Part shown: positions 30,761 through 38,780 of the stretch, one piece after another | Layout: each line of letters begins with the position of its first letter | Position numbering within the stretch: position 1 is the stretch's first letter | NCBI RefSeq assembly: GCF_001623525.1 | Contig: NZ_CP015225.1 | Span: 1,054,001 to 1,118,000 of the forward strand | From: Pseudomonas fluorescens | GTDB taxonomy: Bacteria > Pseudomonadota > Gammaproteobacteria > Pseudomonadales > Pseudomonadaceae | Direction of reading: 5' to 3' | DNA length: 64,000 nt | The notes under the pieces: generated by a model | The model's database searches: none | What the model saw: the letters and a program-made list of their open reading frames with translations, nothing else | Told to the model about the DNA's origin: nothing | Made by a program: the position numbers and the translations under genes

Positions 30761-31208
30761 TCTTAACTCCTGGACGTTTTCGTCACGGTGTTGCGACTAC
30801 TACTTATTGCAATTCAGCAAAGTGCTGTAAGTAGGGATTTGATTTTTTACTGTCCTGCCGAAGCAAAATGGTCCGAGAACCTCGCTGGGTCTGCGCTCCG
30901 ATCTTGCGACAGCTACCTGCGGGCTTTAGAGCTACCCGCATGAGACTGAGAATACGGGGGGAGGTTTGTGGTAACCATTGGCGATATCGACATAATCGGA
31001 GTCGATATCGACACTCTTCGCTTTCGCCGGCTAACTGACATCAATGACCTCGTGCGCTGTCGCATGCTGCTCGCGGAACCATTGGATCGGCCACTAAATA
31101 GGCTTCCACCCCATGTAGTACGAGGCCCCGCGTCCGGTCAGCAAGGAGGCCGCGTGGGTGCATAGACTGGTCGACCCGCTGAACGGTCATGATCATTGAT
31201 TGACAATG
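30761..31208. promoter_or_regulatory. divergent control region, HD gene versus NmrA operon
   Basis: About 450 bp with no convincing gene. It holds a motif shared with the promoter of the 55894 regulator: TGGCGATATCGACATAA at 30979-30995. A second CGATATCGACAC follows at 31004-31015. The operators at 31209-31281 lie at its right end. Confidence 0.4.
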
Positions 31209-31281
31209 GGAGCGTACGCTCCTATCTTGAGTTCCACATAGGGGCATATGCTCCTATCGTGAATCAACGAGCATATGCTCT
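31209..31281. promoter_or_regulatory. three tandem palindromic operators before NmrA
   Basis: GGAGCGTACGCTCC (31209-31222), GGGGCATATGCTCC (31241-31254) and CGAGCATATGCTCT (31268-31281). Each is a near-perfect 14-bp palindrome of the form GGAGC-N4-GCTCC. The centres are 32 and 27 bp apart, about three helical turns, and the last one ends 23 bp before the NmrA ATG. The MarR gene downstream (32238) is the likely ligand-responsive repressor. Confidence 0.78.
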
Positions 31282-31304
31282 AACCAATTGAGAGGATTAC
31301 GAAC

Positions 31305-32186
31305 ATGAGCGCAGCGGATATTCTTGTAAGCGGTGCGACCGGGCGAACTGGTGCAGCAGCAATCGATGAACTGCTTAAATTGGGCAAGAGCGTCCGCGCT
31401 TACGTGCGTTCGGACGACGAAAGGGCTGCTGCTCTGCGCCAGCGCGGAGTTGAAATTGCTATTGGCGATTTCACCGACATCGATGCTATTCGTGCGGCAA
31501 TGGAAGGAATTCGCGCGGCCTATTTCCTTTATCCACTGGCACCTGGGATCGTCGAAGGTGCAGCCTATTTTGCCCAGGCAGCGAAAGAGGCTGGGGTAAA
31601 GGCAATCGTGAACATGTCGCAGATCTCCGCGCGCCGCGATTCCAAAAGTCACCTGGCGCAGGATCACTGGATCTCAGAGCGCGTTTTCGACTGGTCAGGC
31701 GTACCGACAACGCATCTTCGCCCCACTTTTTTCGCAGACTGGCTGGCGTATCCTCACTTTGCAAAAGAAATCTGGGCCAAGAAAAAAATCGAGTTCCCCT
31801 TTGAAAATGGCCGTCACGCGCCTATTGCTACTGACGACCAAGGCCGGGTGATTGCCCATATCCTGGCTAACCCAGCGGGGCACGAAGGTAAGATCTACAG
31901 CCTTCATGGCCCGGTCGAAATGAACCATACCGAAATCGCCGCCGCCATGAGCGAAGTGCTTGGCGCGGAAATCCAGTACGCACCGACATCAATCGAGGCG
32001 TTCGAGCATAAGATGGAGCACGAGTACAAGTTTCCAGCGGCTCTGGTACAGCACTTGGTCGAGGTTGCTCAGAACTACCGCGAGGGTGTCTTTGCGGGTG
32101 TGAACGACGTAGTCGAGAAGGTTACCGGTACGCCCGCACTGTCGGTGCAGGCCTTCGTGGAAAAGTACCGAGACGTGTACGTGTGA
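31305..32186 (+). CDS. NmrA-type NAD(P)-binding oxidoreductase
   Basis: 293 residues of the atypical short-chain dehydrogenase group (NmrA/SDR_a5). The Rossmann motif is VSGATGRTGAAAIDELL near the N-terminus, and the usual ISARRDSKSHLAQDHWISER and GVPTTHLRPTFFADW blocks follow. It binds NAD(P)H; relatives are quinone/azo reductases or redox sensors. The gene starts the NmrA-marR operon (51 bp to marR) behind three operators. Two other copies of the locus exist: an intact paralogue at 51430 and a relic at 41710. Confidence 0.85.
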   Translation: MSAADILVSGATGRTGAAAIDELLKLGKSVRAYVRSDDERAAALRQRGVEIAIGDFTDIDAIRAAMEGIRAAYFLYPLAPGIVEGAAYFAQAAKEAGVKAIVNMSQISARRDSKSHLAQDHWISERVFDWSGVPTTHLRPTFFADWLAYPHFAKEIWAKKKIEFPFENGRHAPIATDDQGRVIAHILANPAGHEGKIYSLHGPVEMNHTEIAAAMSEVLGAEIQYAPTSIEAFEHKMEHEYKFPAALVQHLVEVAQNYREGVFAGVNDVVEKVTGTPALSVQAFVEKYRDVYV

Positions 32187-32237
32187 CCTGAATACCCAGG
32201 GCACAAAAAATCAAACAGTAGTGAAGAGGAAGTAGAG

Positions 32238-32699
32238 ATGCTGCCGGTGAAACAACCACTAGGGATCGACCATTGCAACTGTTCCGCCATAAGGAAGGCG
32301 AGCCGGCAGATCACCCGTTTCTATGATGCGCAGCTCGAGCCTTCGGGGCTTCGAATCACTCAGTACCTTGCCTTGGCAGCGCTTAATGAATTGGGAAGTG
32401 CTGCAATCAATACCCTTGCTGAGCGGCTCGACATCGAGCGCACGGCGATGGGAAAAATGACCGGCCTACTGGAGCGCGATGGATTGATCTCGATCAGTCC
32501 TTCGCCATCCGACGCCAGGAGTCGCCTCGTTGAATTAACCGAGGCGGGGCGGAACTTGTTTGAAAAAACAGCGCCTCTATGGGAAGAGGCTCAACGGCAA
32601 TTTGAACGATTGAACGGCACGGAACAAGTAAGTTCGTTGCGGCAGGGGCTGGCTGCTGTGGTGGTCGGTGATATCGAGCGCGTTGTATCGAATGACTGA
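32238..32699 (+). CDS. MarR-family regulator of the NmrA operon
   Basis: 153 residues with the MarR winged helix: NTLAERLDIERTAMGKMTGL then LERDGLISISPSPSDARSRL, and the dimer helices at both ends. The N-terminus (IDHCNCSAIRKASRQITRFY) is a cysteine-bearing variant of MarR proteins that sense electrophiles or oxidants through Cys; Cys17 and Cys19 are candidates. A relic copy at 41923 has the same N-terminus. It lies in the NmrA operon and probably binds the operators at 31209-31281. Confidence 0.87.
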   Translation: MLPVKQPLGIDHCNCSAIRKASRQITRFYDAQLEPSGLRITQYLALAALNELGSAAINTLAERLDIERTAMGKMTGLLERDGLISISPSPSDARSRLVELTEAGRNLFEKTAPLWEEAQRQFERLNGTEQVSSLRQGLAAVVVGDIERVVSND

Positions 32700-32777
32700 G
32701 TTATTGCACTGCCTTCCAGGGCGAACCCGTGCACAACAATCACCGACAGATTCCTCCGAGTCCTGCCTTCGTATCAA

Positions 32778-33467
32778 TTAGCGGATCTGTGCAGTCACAC
32801 GCGAAGCTATGCCGCTCAACGATTCGAGCTTCGTTGCCTTTTCATACAACCCATATTCTTCGGGCTGCTTGGATCGATTAAGCCAAAACGCACGGAAACC
32901 GAACGCATGAGCCCCAATGGCATCCCAAGCGTTGGATGAGAAAAAAGCGATCTCTTTGGTCGACGACACATTCAGTGCTGCTACTGCAATCTCGTAGGCC
33001 GCTGGATCTGGCTTGTAGATTTGTACTTGCTCAATGGAAAGGCACTCATCAAGCAAAATATCCAAACCCGCAGACCGAACCGCGCTTTCCAGCATCCGGG
33101 GAGATCCATTCGAAAGTATCGCTGTTCGTACGCCAGCTTCGCGAAGGCTGTGCAATGCTGCTGGGACTTCAGCGTAGGCGTCCAGCGTCAGGTAGCTTGT
33201 TAGTAACGTCTGTTTTAGCCGCTCATTCTTCACATTGTAAAAAGCCAGGGCATAGTCGAGTGCTGCCTCGGTTAACGTCCAGAAATCTGTATGGCGCCGC
33301 ATCAGGGTATGAACCCACGAATATTCCAGTTGCTTGGTGCGCCATAGGATCGATATTTCGCGAGCGTGCTTACCCAACTCATCGGCATGTCTTGCGACCG
33401 CAGAATGGACGTCGAAAAGAGTCCCGTAGGCATCAAACACGCAGGCGGAGATTCGTGGTGTGGTCAT
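32778..33467 (-). CDS. haloacid dehalogenase, type II
   Basis: 229 residues of the (S)-2-haloacid dehalogenase group of the HAD superfamily. Motif 1 is CVFDAYGTLFDVHSAV with the nucleophile Asp12; motif 2 is AILSNGSPRML; then KPDPAAYEIAV; and the last block FFSSNAWDAIGA carries the usual Asn/Asp. The residues for hydrolytic removal of halogen from 2-haloacids are present. It converges with marR and begins beside a gene-free stretch; no operon partner is visible. Confidence 0.88.
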   Translation of the reverse strand: MTTPRISACVFDAYGTLFDVHSAVARHADELGKHAREISILWRTKQLEYSWVHTLMRRHTDFWTLTEAALDYALAFYNVKNERLKQTLLTSYLTLDAYAEVPAALHSLREAGVRTAILSNGSPRMLESAVRSAGLDILLDECLSIEQVQIYKPDPAAYEIAVAALNVSSTKEIAFFSSNAWDAIGAHAFGFRAFWLNRSKQPEEYGLYEKATKLESLSGIASRVTAQIR

Positions 33468-34149
33468 GATTGCCCCTAAACATTCTTAACTGGTTAACAG
33501 GGTTTGGAGCTCGCGCATTTGCTTATCGTGCAGCGCTCTCTGTAGCGTTAAAGCGCTTAATCGATGCATCAAAGCCTTGGGCTGTTTCTGAAAACTCGCT
33601 GGCGTCGCTGCTCTACTATGCCCTAGATACTGAATGGGGGCGTAAAGCGCTCTCAGTTGCGTGGGCGTGAGACGGATTTCGGCTATCGCTGAGTGAGATC
33701 AAGAAAGGTCATCACGCTAAAGCCAAAATGAGCAAAGGTTTCACGAGGACAGAAAACCTCAAACCCCGCTCAGCCCACCTGCTTCTTTCAGCCGGCTGGT
33801 CATCAAAGAGGCACCACGCCTGCTGGAGTAGTTTGGTGCGGAAACGAAAATTTTCGATCACTCAGAGCTGCCGTGTTCGGACGATGCATCTGATACCCAT
33901 CCCAGCGTCGCGGAGTTATGCCTATGGGTCTCGAAGAACAGCGACCTAGAGACATTCGTGAATGTCCTCGGGCTAGGACGCAGGTGGACGGAGTGACCTC
34001 AACGTCGCTGGCAATGTGGCCGCCTATTGGATAGAGCGCACCTTCTCGGTAGGCACCTACTTAAGCCGCATCAAGCTAAAACGGCTTTAGCTAAAGGGCA
34101 CTGAGCTTCCACTCCTTTAGCCGTACGACGCGATATCCGGTTTTTAAGG
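33468..34149. other. 682 bp without an intact gene; possible IS66 relic
   Basis: A plus-strand frame (33470-33670) reads ALKRLIDASKPW, AVSENSLASLLYYALDTEWG. The helix order resembles the region before the last acidic block of IS66 transposases, but the match is weak. The remaining part (33700-34149) gives no recognisable protein. Confidence 0.3.
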
Positions 34150-34737
34150 CTACACGTTTTTCTTTAGGCTTTCGGGGCTACCAGTGCACAGACCATCCAT
34201 CACCAAGTTCATCAATCTGGCGAGACGCGAGCGCCATTCACTCTGGACATCCATTTGCCATATTCCAGCGATGGCTAGAAAAAAGTCGTCGTTAGTAATC
34301 CCGCTACGAATCGTTCCGGCCTTTTCATTTGCCCTCAGAAGCGACTCGGCAGCTGCCTGGACTGGAGCGTATCCCGACTTCCCTGGGAACTCGTAAATAG
34401 ACGCAGCTTGTTGTATCGCAGCAGCGAGTCCTGCCTTTGTCATTGCATATTCAGCGAGGCAGTCCATCCACTCTCGGAGGGCCTCCTTAGGTGGTTTTGT
34501 CGCGAGCAGCACTTCCGCCAACGAGGCCACCTGCTGCATTTCGAATTGATAGACCTCGAATACCAGCTTCTCTCTGGTAGGGAAGTGGCGATAAAACGTT
34601 CCCTGTCCTACCCCAGCCTTCTTCGCAATCGTACTCAGCGGAACCGCAGGATCGCTAGTCAGCTCTACCACCGCGACCTCCAGTATCCGTTCCCGGTTTT
34701 TCTTGGCGTCAGAACGCATCACCAACTTGTCAGTCAT
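34150..34737 (-). CDS. TetR-family repressor of the adjacent SDR gene
   Basis: 195 residues from the ATG at 34735-34737. The N-terminal helix-turn-helix reads RERILEVAVVELTSDPAVPL, then STIAKKAGVGQGTFYRHFPT. The C-terminal domain is helical and ends SPESLKKNV. It is divergent from the SDR gene at 34837, across 99 bp containing two operator-like palindromes. A GGAGG site lies about twelve bases upstream, a little far but acceptable. The upstream extension of the frame to 34803 would overlap an operator and is rejected. Confidence 0.88.
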   Translation of the reverse strand: MTDKLVMRSDAKKNRERILEVAVVELTSDPAVPLSTIAKKAGVGQGTFYRHFPTREKLVFEVYQFEMQQVASLAEVLLATKPPKEALREWMDCLAEYAMTKAGLAAAIQQAASIYEFPGKSGYAPVQAAAESLLRANEKAGTIRSGITNDDFFLAIAGIWQMDVQSEWRSRLARLMNLVMDGLCTGSPESLKKNV

Positions 34738-34768
34738 GAGCAAAATTTTCCTCCACTGCATTGCTAAG

Positions 34769-34810
34769 CGGACAGTTGTCCGGTACGGTTTGCAAGTGGA
34801 CACTTGTCCG
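34769..34810. promoter_or_regulatory. paired TetR operators, SDR/TetR divergent region
   Basis: CGGACAGTTGTCCG (34769-34782) and TGGACACTTGTCCG (34797-34810), each an inverted repeat of GGACA/TGTCC, with centres 28 bp apart. They lie between the start codons of the divergent TetR and SDR genes. Confidence 0.8.
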
Positions 34811-34836
34811 CTTACTCAACGTTTCTGGAGTTTACT

Positions 34837-35595
34837 ATGAACAGTACTGGCAACACGATTCTGGTTACTGGCGGTACCTCAGGTATCGGCCTTGGTCTGG
34901 CACTTAGGCTTCACAAGGCGGGCAATAAAGTCATTATTGCGGGACGTCGCAAGGCTCTGCTCGAAAAGATCGTGTCGGAACATCCGGGTATTGAATCAGT
35001 ATTGCTGGACGTCTCCGATCCACAATCCATCCAGCGCAACAGCGAAGCGCTTGCGATCAGCTACCCGAATCTGAACGTTCTCATAAACAACGCTGGCATC
35101 ATGCATTGGGAGGATCTGACTGATCCGGAAAACCTGAGCACAGCCGAAGATATCGTGACAACGAACTTACTTGGCACGATTCGTATGGTGTATGCATTTA
35201 CTCCCCAGCTGATCAAGCAGCCCAGTGCCACGATTATGAATGTCAGTTCAGCTTTGGCATTCGTTCCGCTGCCTGCAACGCCGACCTACAGTGCAACCAA
35301 AGCGGCAGTTCATTCGTTCACTCAAAGTCTTCGAGTGCAGCTAGAGGCCTCGTCAGTCGAGGTTGTCGAGCTTGCGCCGCCGGGGGTACGTACTACTTTG
35401 CTTGGGCAGGAAAATGACGAGCATGCGATGCCCTTGGAAGAGTTTTTAGATGAAATTTTCGAACTGCTCGAGATTTCTCCGACCCCACCCGAACTCGTAG
35501 TCGAGCGCGCCAAGCCATTACGGTTCGCTGAAGCGAGCGGTGCACATGATGAGGTGTTGAAAATGCTTGCGGGATACAAACCACCGGCAGAGTGA
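34837..35595 (+). CDS. short-chain dehydrogenase/reductase, DltE-like
   Basis: 252 residues of classical SDR. The NAD(P) motif is TGGTSGIGLGLAL, then NNAGIM, the catalytic Ser in VSSALAF and Tyr-x-x-x-Lys in YSATKAAVHSF. The LAPPGVRTTL loop follows. Similar proteins are named DltE-type oxidoreductases; the substrate is unknown. The ATG at 34837 has TCTGGAG six bases upstream. It is controlled by the divergent TetR. A paralogue with the same order of motifs lies at 50460-51221. Confidence 0.88.
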   Translation: MNSTGNTILVTGGTSGIGLGLALRLHKAGNKVIIAGRRKALLEKIVSEHPGIESVLLDVSDPQSIQRNSEALAISYPNLNVLINNAGIMHWEDLTDPENLSTAEDIVTTNLLGTIRMVYAFTPQLIKQPSATIMNVSSALAFVPLPATPTYSATKAAVHSFTQSLRVQLEASSVEVVELAPPGVRTTLLGQENDEHAMPLEEFLDEIFELLEISPTPPELVVERAKPLRFAEASGAHDEVLKMLAGYKPPAE

Positions 35596-35959
35596 CGATT
35601 ACCTTGTAGGACGCGCCTTGCGTCCAGGCAAGCAGATTGCCTCTGCCTACCTGGAGGCACAGTTTCTTCTTGCTCCGATTCATATTGGGGAAAGGTGGGC
35701 AAAGCTGATCACCCAATTGGAGCTCTTGGATGAATGCGGTGCGCAATCTCGCGCCCGAAGGTTTGGCTACCAGCAGAGCACTCTGTTACAGCCTGAAACG
35801 CTGGCTGACGCAGATGGCAAGTGGGATTGGTCATTCGCTACCGCATGACCCGACGTCCGCCTCAAATCGTAGGGACTGTAAGGCATAGTCTACTTAGCCA
35901 GATGAGCCATTCGTCGAGGGCAGAAGGCGTCGGTTGACAGCAGAACTCTCCTTCTAGAA
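35596..35959. other. 364 bp without a recognised gene
   Basis: A frame of 93 codons (35567-35848) starts inside the SDR gene and gives no recognisable protein. Nothing else is seen before the MarR operator. Confidence 0.3.
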
Positions 35960-35977
35960 TATATAGTGCACTATATA
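35960..35977. promoter_or_regulatory. perfect 18-bp MarR operator
   Basis: TATATAGTGCACTATATA is a perfect palindrome ending 15 bp before the MarR ATG. It overlaps the likely -10 region or transcription start, so binding would block transcription. The site's sequence fits MarR/HosA-type operators. Confidence 0.8.
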
Positions 35978-35992
35978 ATAGCGAGCTATGAA

Positions 35993-36424
35993 ATGACTTC
36001 GAACCGGAAGCGGGTGGGTACCCAGCTGTCTTTTTCACTCTATGCGGCGGCAAATCGGGTGGTGCGATTGCACAAACCTTATCTGGAGCCGTTGGGTCTA
36101 ACCTTCCCGCAGTACCTGGTCATCTTGGAACTTCTAAACGGCTCGCCACTTACTGTGGGGGCCCTCGGAACCCGGCTTGCGATGGACGCTGGAACCATCA
36201 CGCCATTGCTGAAAAGGCTTGAGGCTGCCGAGCTCGTCAGCCGCACACGGGATCCTGCCGACGAGCGTCGCGTGATGATCGACCTAACGCCTAATAGCCG
36301 CATGTTGGAAGCTGACATTCGGGGAATCACTAGCAAAATTAAGTCAGCTTGCCAGCTTGATGAGCGGGGTATCGATGAGCTTCGGCAAACACTCGATGCG
36401 CTCGGTCATCCGGCAACCGACTGA
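35993..36424 (+). CDS. MarR-family regulator (OhrR-like group)
   Basis: 143 residues. The winged helix is LTVGALGTRLAMDAGTITPL then LKRLEAAELVSRTRDPADER, and the start LSFSLYAAANRVVRLHKPYL resembles OhrR-type proteins. OhrR proteins sense peroxides through an N-terminal Cys, which is absent here, so the signal differs. It is followed 31 bp later by a nitroreductase gene, so the two form an operon repressed from the palindrome at 35960-35977. Confidence 0.87.
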   Translation: MTSNRKRVGTQLSFSLYAAANRVVRLHKPYLEPLGLTFPQYLVILELLNGSPLTVGALGTRLAMDAGTITPLLKRLEAAELVSRTRDPADERRVMIDLTPNSRMLEADIRGITSKIKSACQLDERGIDELRQTLDALGHPATD

Positions 36425-36455
36425 ACATTTTTCACATTTGCACAAAGAGGAAATC

Positions 36456-37172
36456 ATGACCATTTCAATGGCTAGATTTGATGCTGATACAGCGATGGAT
36501 GAAACCCTACAATTTCAAAAGACGGCCCGTACGCGTCGGTCTTTTCGTGGATTTTTAGACACCCCTGTGCCCGATCAGACCATTCAGGAGATGTTGAAGG
36601 ATGCCCAATGCGCTCCCTCTAACTGCAACACCCAACCCTGGGATGTACACATCGTTCGTGGCCAAAAACTGAAAGAGCTTTCGCAAATTCTCCACGCGAA
36701 AAATACTGCTGGCGAATTCACGCCAGACTTTTCGTTCGATATGGATGCTTTTTACGGCATTTATGGGGATCGTAAGAATGCACAAGGCAAAGCCTACTAC
36801 GAGGCTATGAATGTTATGCGCGAAGACAAGGAGGGGCGCCGGCGCGCGGCAGCCATGAACTTGTCCTTTTTCAATGCCCCCCAAGCGGTTTTTTTATTCA
36901 TGCCGGTGTTTGGTGACAGTGTTCGAACTGCTGGCGATATTGGCATGTACGGGCAGACCTTCCTACTGTCGCTTGCTGCCCGAGGGTTAGGCGGCATACC
37001 ACAAACCTCGCTTGGTTTCTATGCAGCTACGATCCGAGAGCAGCTAGGCATTTCTGAAGAAATGAAAATGCTCTTTGGGATGTCATTCGGCTACCCGGAT
37101 GAGAGCGCTCCAGGCAACCGCATGCATATGGATCGTGTGCCGATTACCAACAGCGTGACCTTTCATTCTTGA
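36456..37172 (+). CDS. nitroreductase-family flavoprotein
   Basis: 238 residues from the ATG at 36456 (AAGAGG site). FMN-binding marks of the nitroreductase fold are seen: TARTRRSFRGFLDTPV at the N-terminus, APSNCNTQPWDVHIV, and GMYGQTFLLSLAARGLGGIP, then FGMSFGYPDE. It should reduce nitroaromatics, quinones or similar electrophiles with NAD(P)H. It is co-transcribed with a MarR regulator, a common arrangement for inducible nitroreductases. Confidence 0.88.
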   Translation: MTISMARFDADTAMDETLQFQKTARTRRSFRGFLDTPVPDQTIQEMLKDAQCAPSNCNTQPWDVHIVRGQKLKELSQILHAKNTAGEFTPDFSFDMDAFYGIYGDRKNAQGKAYYEAMNVMREDKEGRRRAAAMNLSFFNAPQAVFLFMPVFGDSVRTAGDIGMYGQTFLLSLAARGLGGIPQTSLGFYAATIREQLGISEEMKMLFGMSFGYPDESAPGNRMHMDRVPITNSVTFHS

Positions 37173-37306
37173 AGAGTCGTATTTACTTGAGTCAGGCGAC
37201 ATGCATGCATACCCCAAATCGCGGGGCTTCGCGACACGCTTAATTCATTCGCACACCCAGCCAACCAGTCACTTAAGTATTGGTTGTAGGTAAGGAGGTT
37301 ATTGAA

Positions 37307-38041
37307 GTGAAAATCGGAATTATCGGCGCCGGCAATATTGGGGCTACCCTTGCCCGTAAGCTCGCTGCGTGCGGCCATGAAGTTAAACTGGCAAACTCGA
37401 AAGACCCTCAGAGCATTCAGAACCTTGCCAATGAAATCGGCGTACACGCGGTGACCAAGGAAGATGCTGTGTCCGAGGTAGACGTTGTGATCCTCTCGAT
37501 CCCCTTCGCAAAATACCCGGATCTCAAACAGACGTTGAGTCATGTCCCCGAGAAAGTCGTTGTCATCGACACGTCCAATTACTACCCGGGACGCGACGGG
37601 GCGATTAAAGAAGTTGACGACGGCAAGCCTGAGAGCGTTTGGGTAAGCGAGCAGATTGGCCGCCCGGTCATTAAGGCATGGAACGCCGTCCTCGCAGCTA
37701 CCCTTGCTGACAAAGGCCAACCAGCCGGGTCTATAACGCGTATAGCTCTACCTGTAGCTGGGAGGGATATCACCGCTGAGGCAATCGCGCAGGATCTAGT
37801 TGAGGATACTGGCTTTATCGCGCTTGCCGCTGGCAACCTTGAAGACTCATGGCGTCAGCAACCTGGTACACCTGCCTACTGTACCGAGTTGACATTGCCG
37901 GAGCTGAAGTTGGCGCTGCAAGCGGCAGACAAGGCACGGGCGCCTCAAAACCGCGACGTACTGATCGCCAAGTTTATGGCACCCGGCAGTCAGTTTACAC
38001 ATGAGCAGATTGTTGCCACGAATCGCGCTATGACGGCCTGA
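37307..38041 (+). CDS. NADP oxidoreductase, F420-dependent family
   Basis: 244 residues from a GTG at 37307 with a strong AGGAGG site. The N-terminal Rossmann motif KIGIIGAGNIGATLARKLA is followed by HEVKLANSKDPQS, the usual NADP-contact region. ILSIPFAKY and DTSNYYPGRDG fit the 'coenzyme F420-dependent NADP reductase' family (NADPH-binding), common in non-F420 bacteria, where they act on other substrates. Pseudomonas makes no F420, so the name describes the fold. It is monocistronic and followed by a hairpin. Confidence 0.85.
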   Translation: MKIGIIGAGNIGATLARKLAACGHEVKLANSKDPQSIQNLANEIGVHAVTKEDAVSEVDVVILSIPFAKYPDLKQTLSHVPEKVVVIDTSNYYPGRDGAIKEVDDGKPESVWVSEQIGRPVIKAWNAVLAATLADKGQPAGSITRIALPVAGRDITAEAIAQDLVEDTGFIALAAGNLEDSWRQQPGTPAYCTELTLPELKLALQAADKARAPQNRDVLIAKFMAPGSQFTHEQIVATNRAMTA

Positions 38042-38050
38042 CTACCGGAT

Positions 38051-38081
38051 TAGGTGGGATCCATATCTAGACTCCCACCTA
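38051..38081 (+). terminator. hairpin after the F420-family gene
   Basis: TAGGTGGGA and TCCCACCTA form a 9-bp stem with a 13-base loop, 10 bp after the stop; no T-run follows. Confidence 0.5.
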
Positions 38082-38230
38082 CTTGATGACGTCGGTAAGC
38101 TCAGCTGTTTACATAAAAAGGGTGCGGTGCAAACGGGCGCCAAACTCAGCGTCTGGATGAGACCGCGAATCTCCCATTGTTGGCGCAGTAAGGTGTTCAG
38201 GTTTTACTTTCTGACAAGTTTTTTGCCGCA

Positions 38231-38263
38231 GATCCTGGCAATCGTAGCCGAACTGCCAGGATC
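38231..38263. repeat. 10-bp inverted repeat
   Basis: GATCCTGGCA (38231-38240) and TGCCAGGATC (38254-38263). It is downstream of the PCu(A)C gene on the minus strand, and no T-run follows on either strand. It may act in mRNA 3' protection. Confidence 0.5.
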
Positions 38264-38291
38264 AAATTTCGTCGAGTGAGAAGGGGAAGGG

Positions 38292-38780
38292 TTACTTCAT
38301 GTCGTCGCTGTCAGACGCATTCAGTGCTCGTGCATCGACGTCCAGCTTGACTGACTCCTTCTTGCCGGTAGCGTCTTCCACTGTCAGTGTCAGAGGCACT
38401 TTGTCACCTTCCTTCACTTGGGCGGATAACCCTATGAACATCACGTGGTAGCCGCTTGGGTCAAAGACGACGGTTTTGCCAGCAGGTAACGCGACCGAAT
38501 CAACGGGGTCCATATGCATCACTTCGTTTTGCATGGTCGTTCGATGAATCTGGACCATTTTTGCAGCCGGGGATTGAACGTTAACCAGTTTACTGTCCGT
38601 ACTGGACGTAACCTTCAAGAATGCTCCGGTTGATTGCTGCCCAGGCACGGTTGCCCGAATCCATGCGTCTTCAATTTTGGTCTGAGCGCTCGCTTGCCAG
38701 GCCATTCCCAGCAGAGAAAAAAGAAGCGCGATTTGCCCCAGAGGCTTGATGAGCGATTTTTTGTAGGATTGAGATTTCAT
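38292..38780 (-). CDS. periplasmic copper chaperone PCu(A)C
   Basis: 162 residues with a Sec signal peptide (ALLFSLLGMAWQASA). The copper site of PCu(A)C is present: His79 (MVQIHRTTM), Met88-His-Met90 and His112-Val-Met114 (GYHVMFIG). These proteins bring Cu(I) to the CuA site of cytochrome oxidase. It overlaps the SCO gene stop by one base (shared A), so the two form an operon with SCO first; PCu(A)C plus SCO is the usual copper-delivery pair. A Met/His-poor tail ends ASDSDDMK. Confidence 0.9.
   Translation of the reverse strand: MKSQSYKKSLIKPLGQIALLFSLLGMAWQASAQTKIEDAWIRATVPGQQSTGAFLKVTSSTDSKLVNVQSPAAKMVQIHRTTMQNEVMHMDPVDSVALPAGKTVVFDPSGYHVMFIGLSAQVKEGDKVPLTLTVEDATGKKESVKLDVDARALNASDSDDMK

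Noticed and set aside
30968..31165. GTG-started frame of 65 codons before NmrA
   Set aside because: It overlaps the shared regulatory motif and repeats CGATATCGACA; the protein is not recognisable and no ribosome site of note precedes it.
33470..33670. Possible IS66 transposase relic
   Set aside because: The helix pattern is suggestive, but no catalytic or zinc motif and no flanking repeats are seen; kept only as a remark on the gap.
35567..35848. Frame of 93 codons after the SDR gene
   Set aside because: It starts inside the SDR gene, has no family resemblance and no ribosome site.
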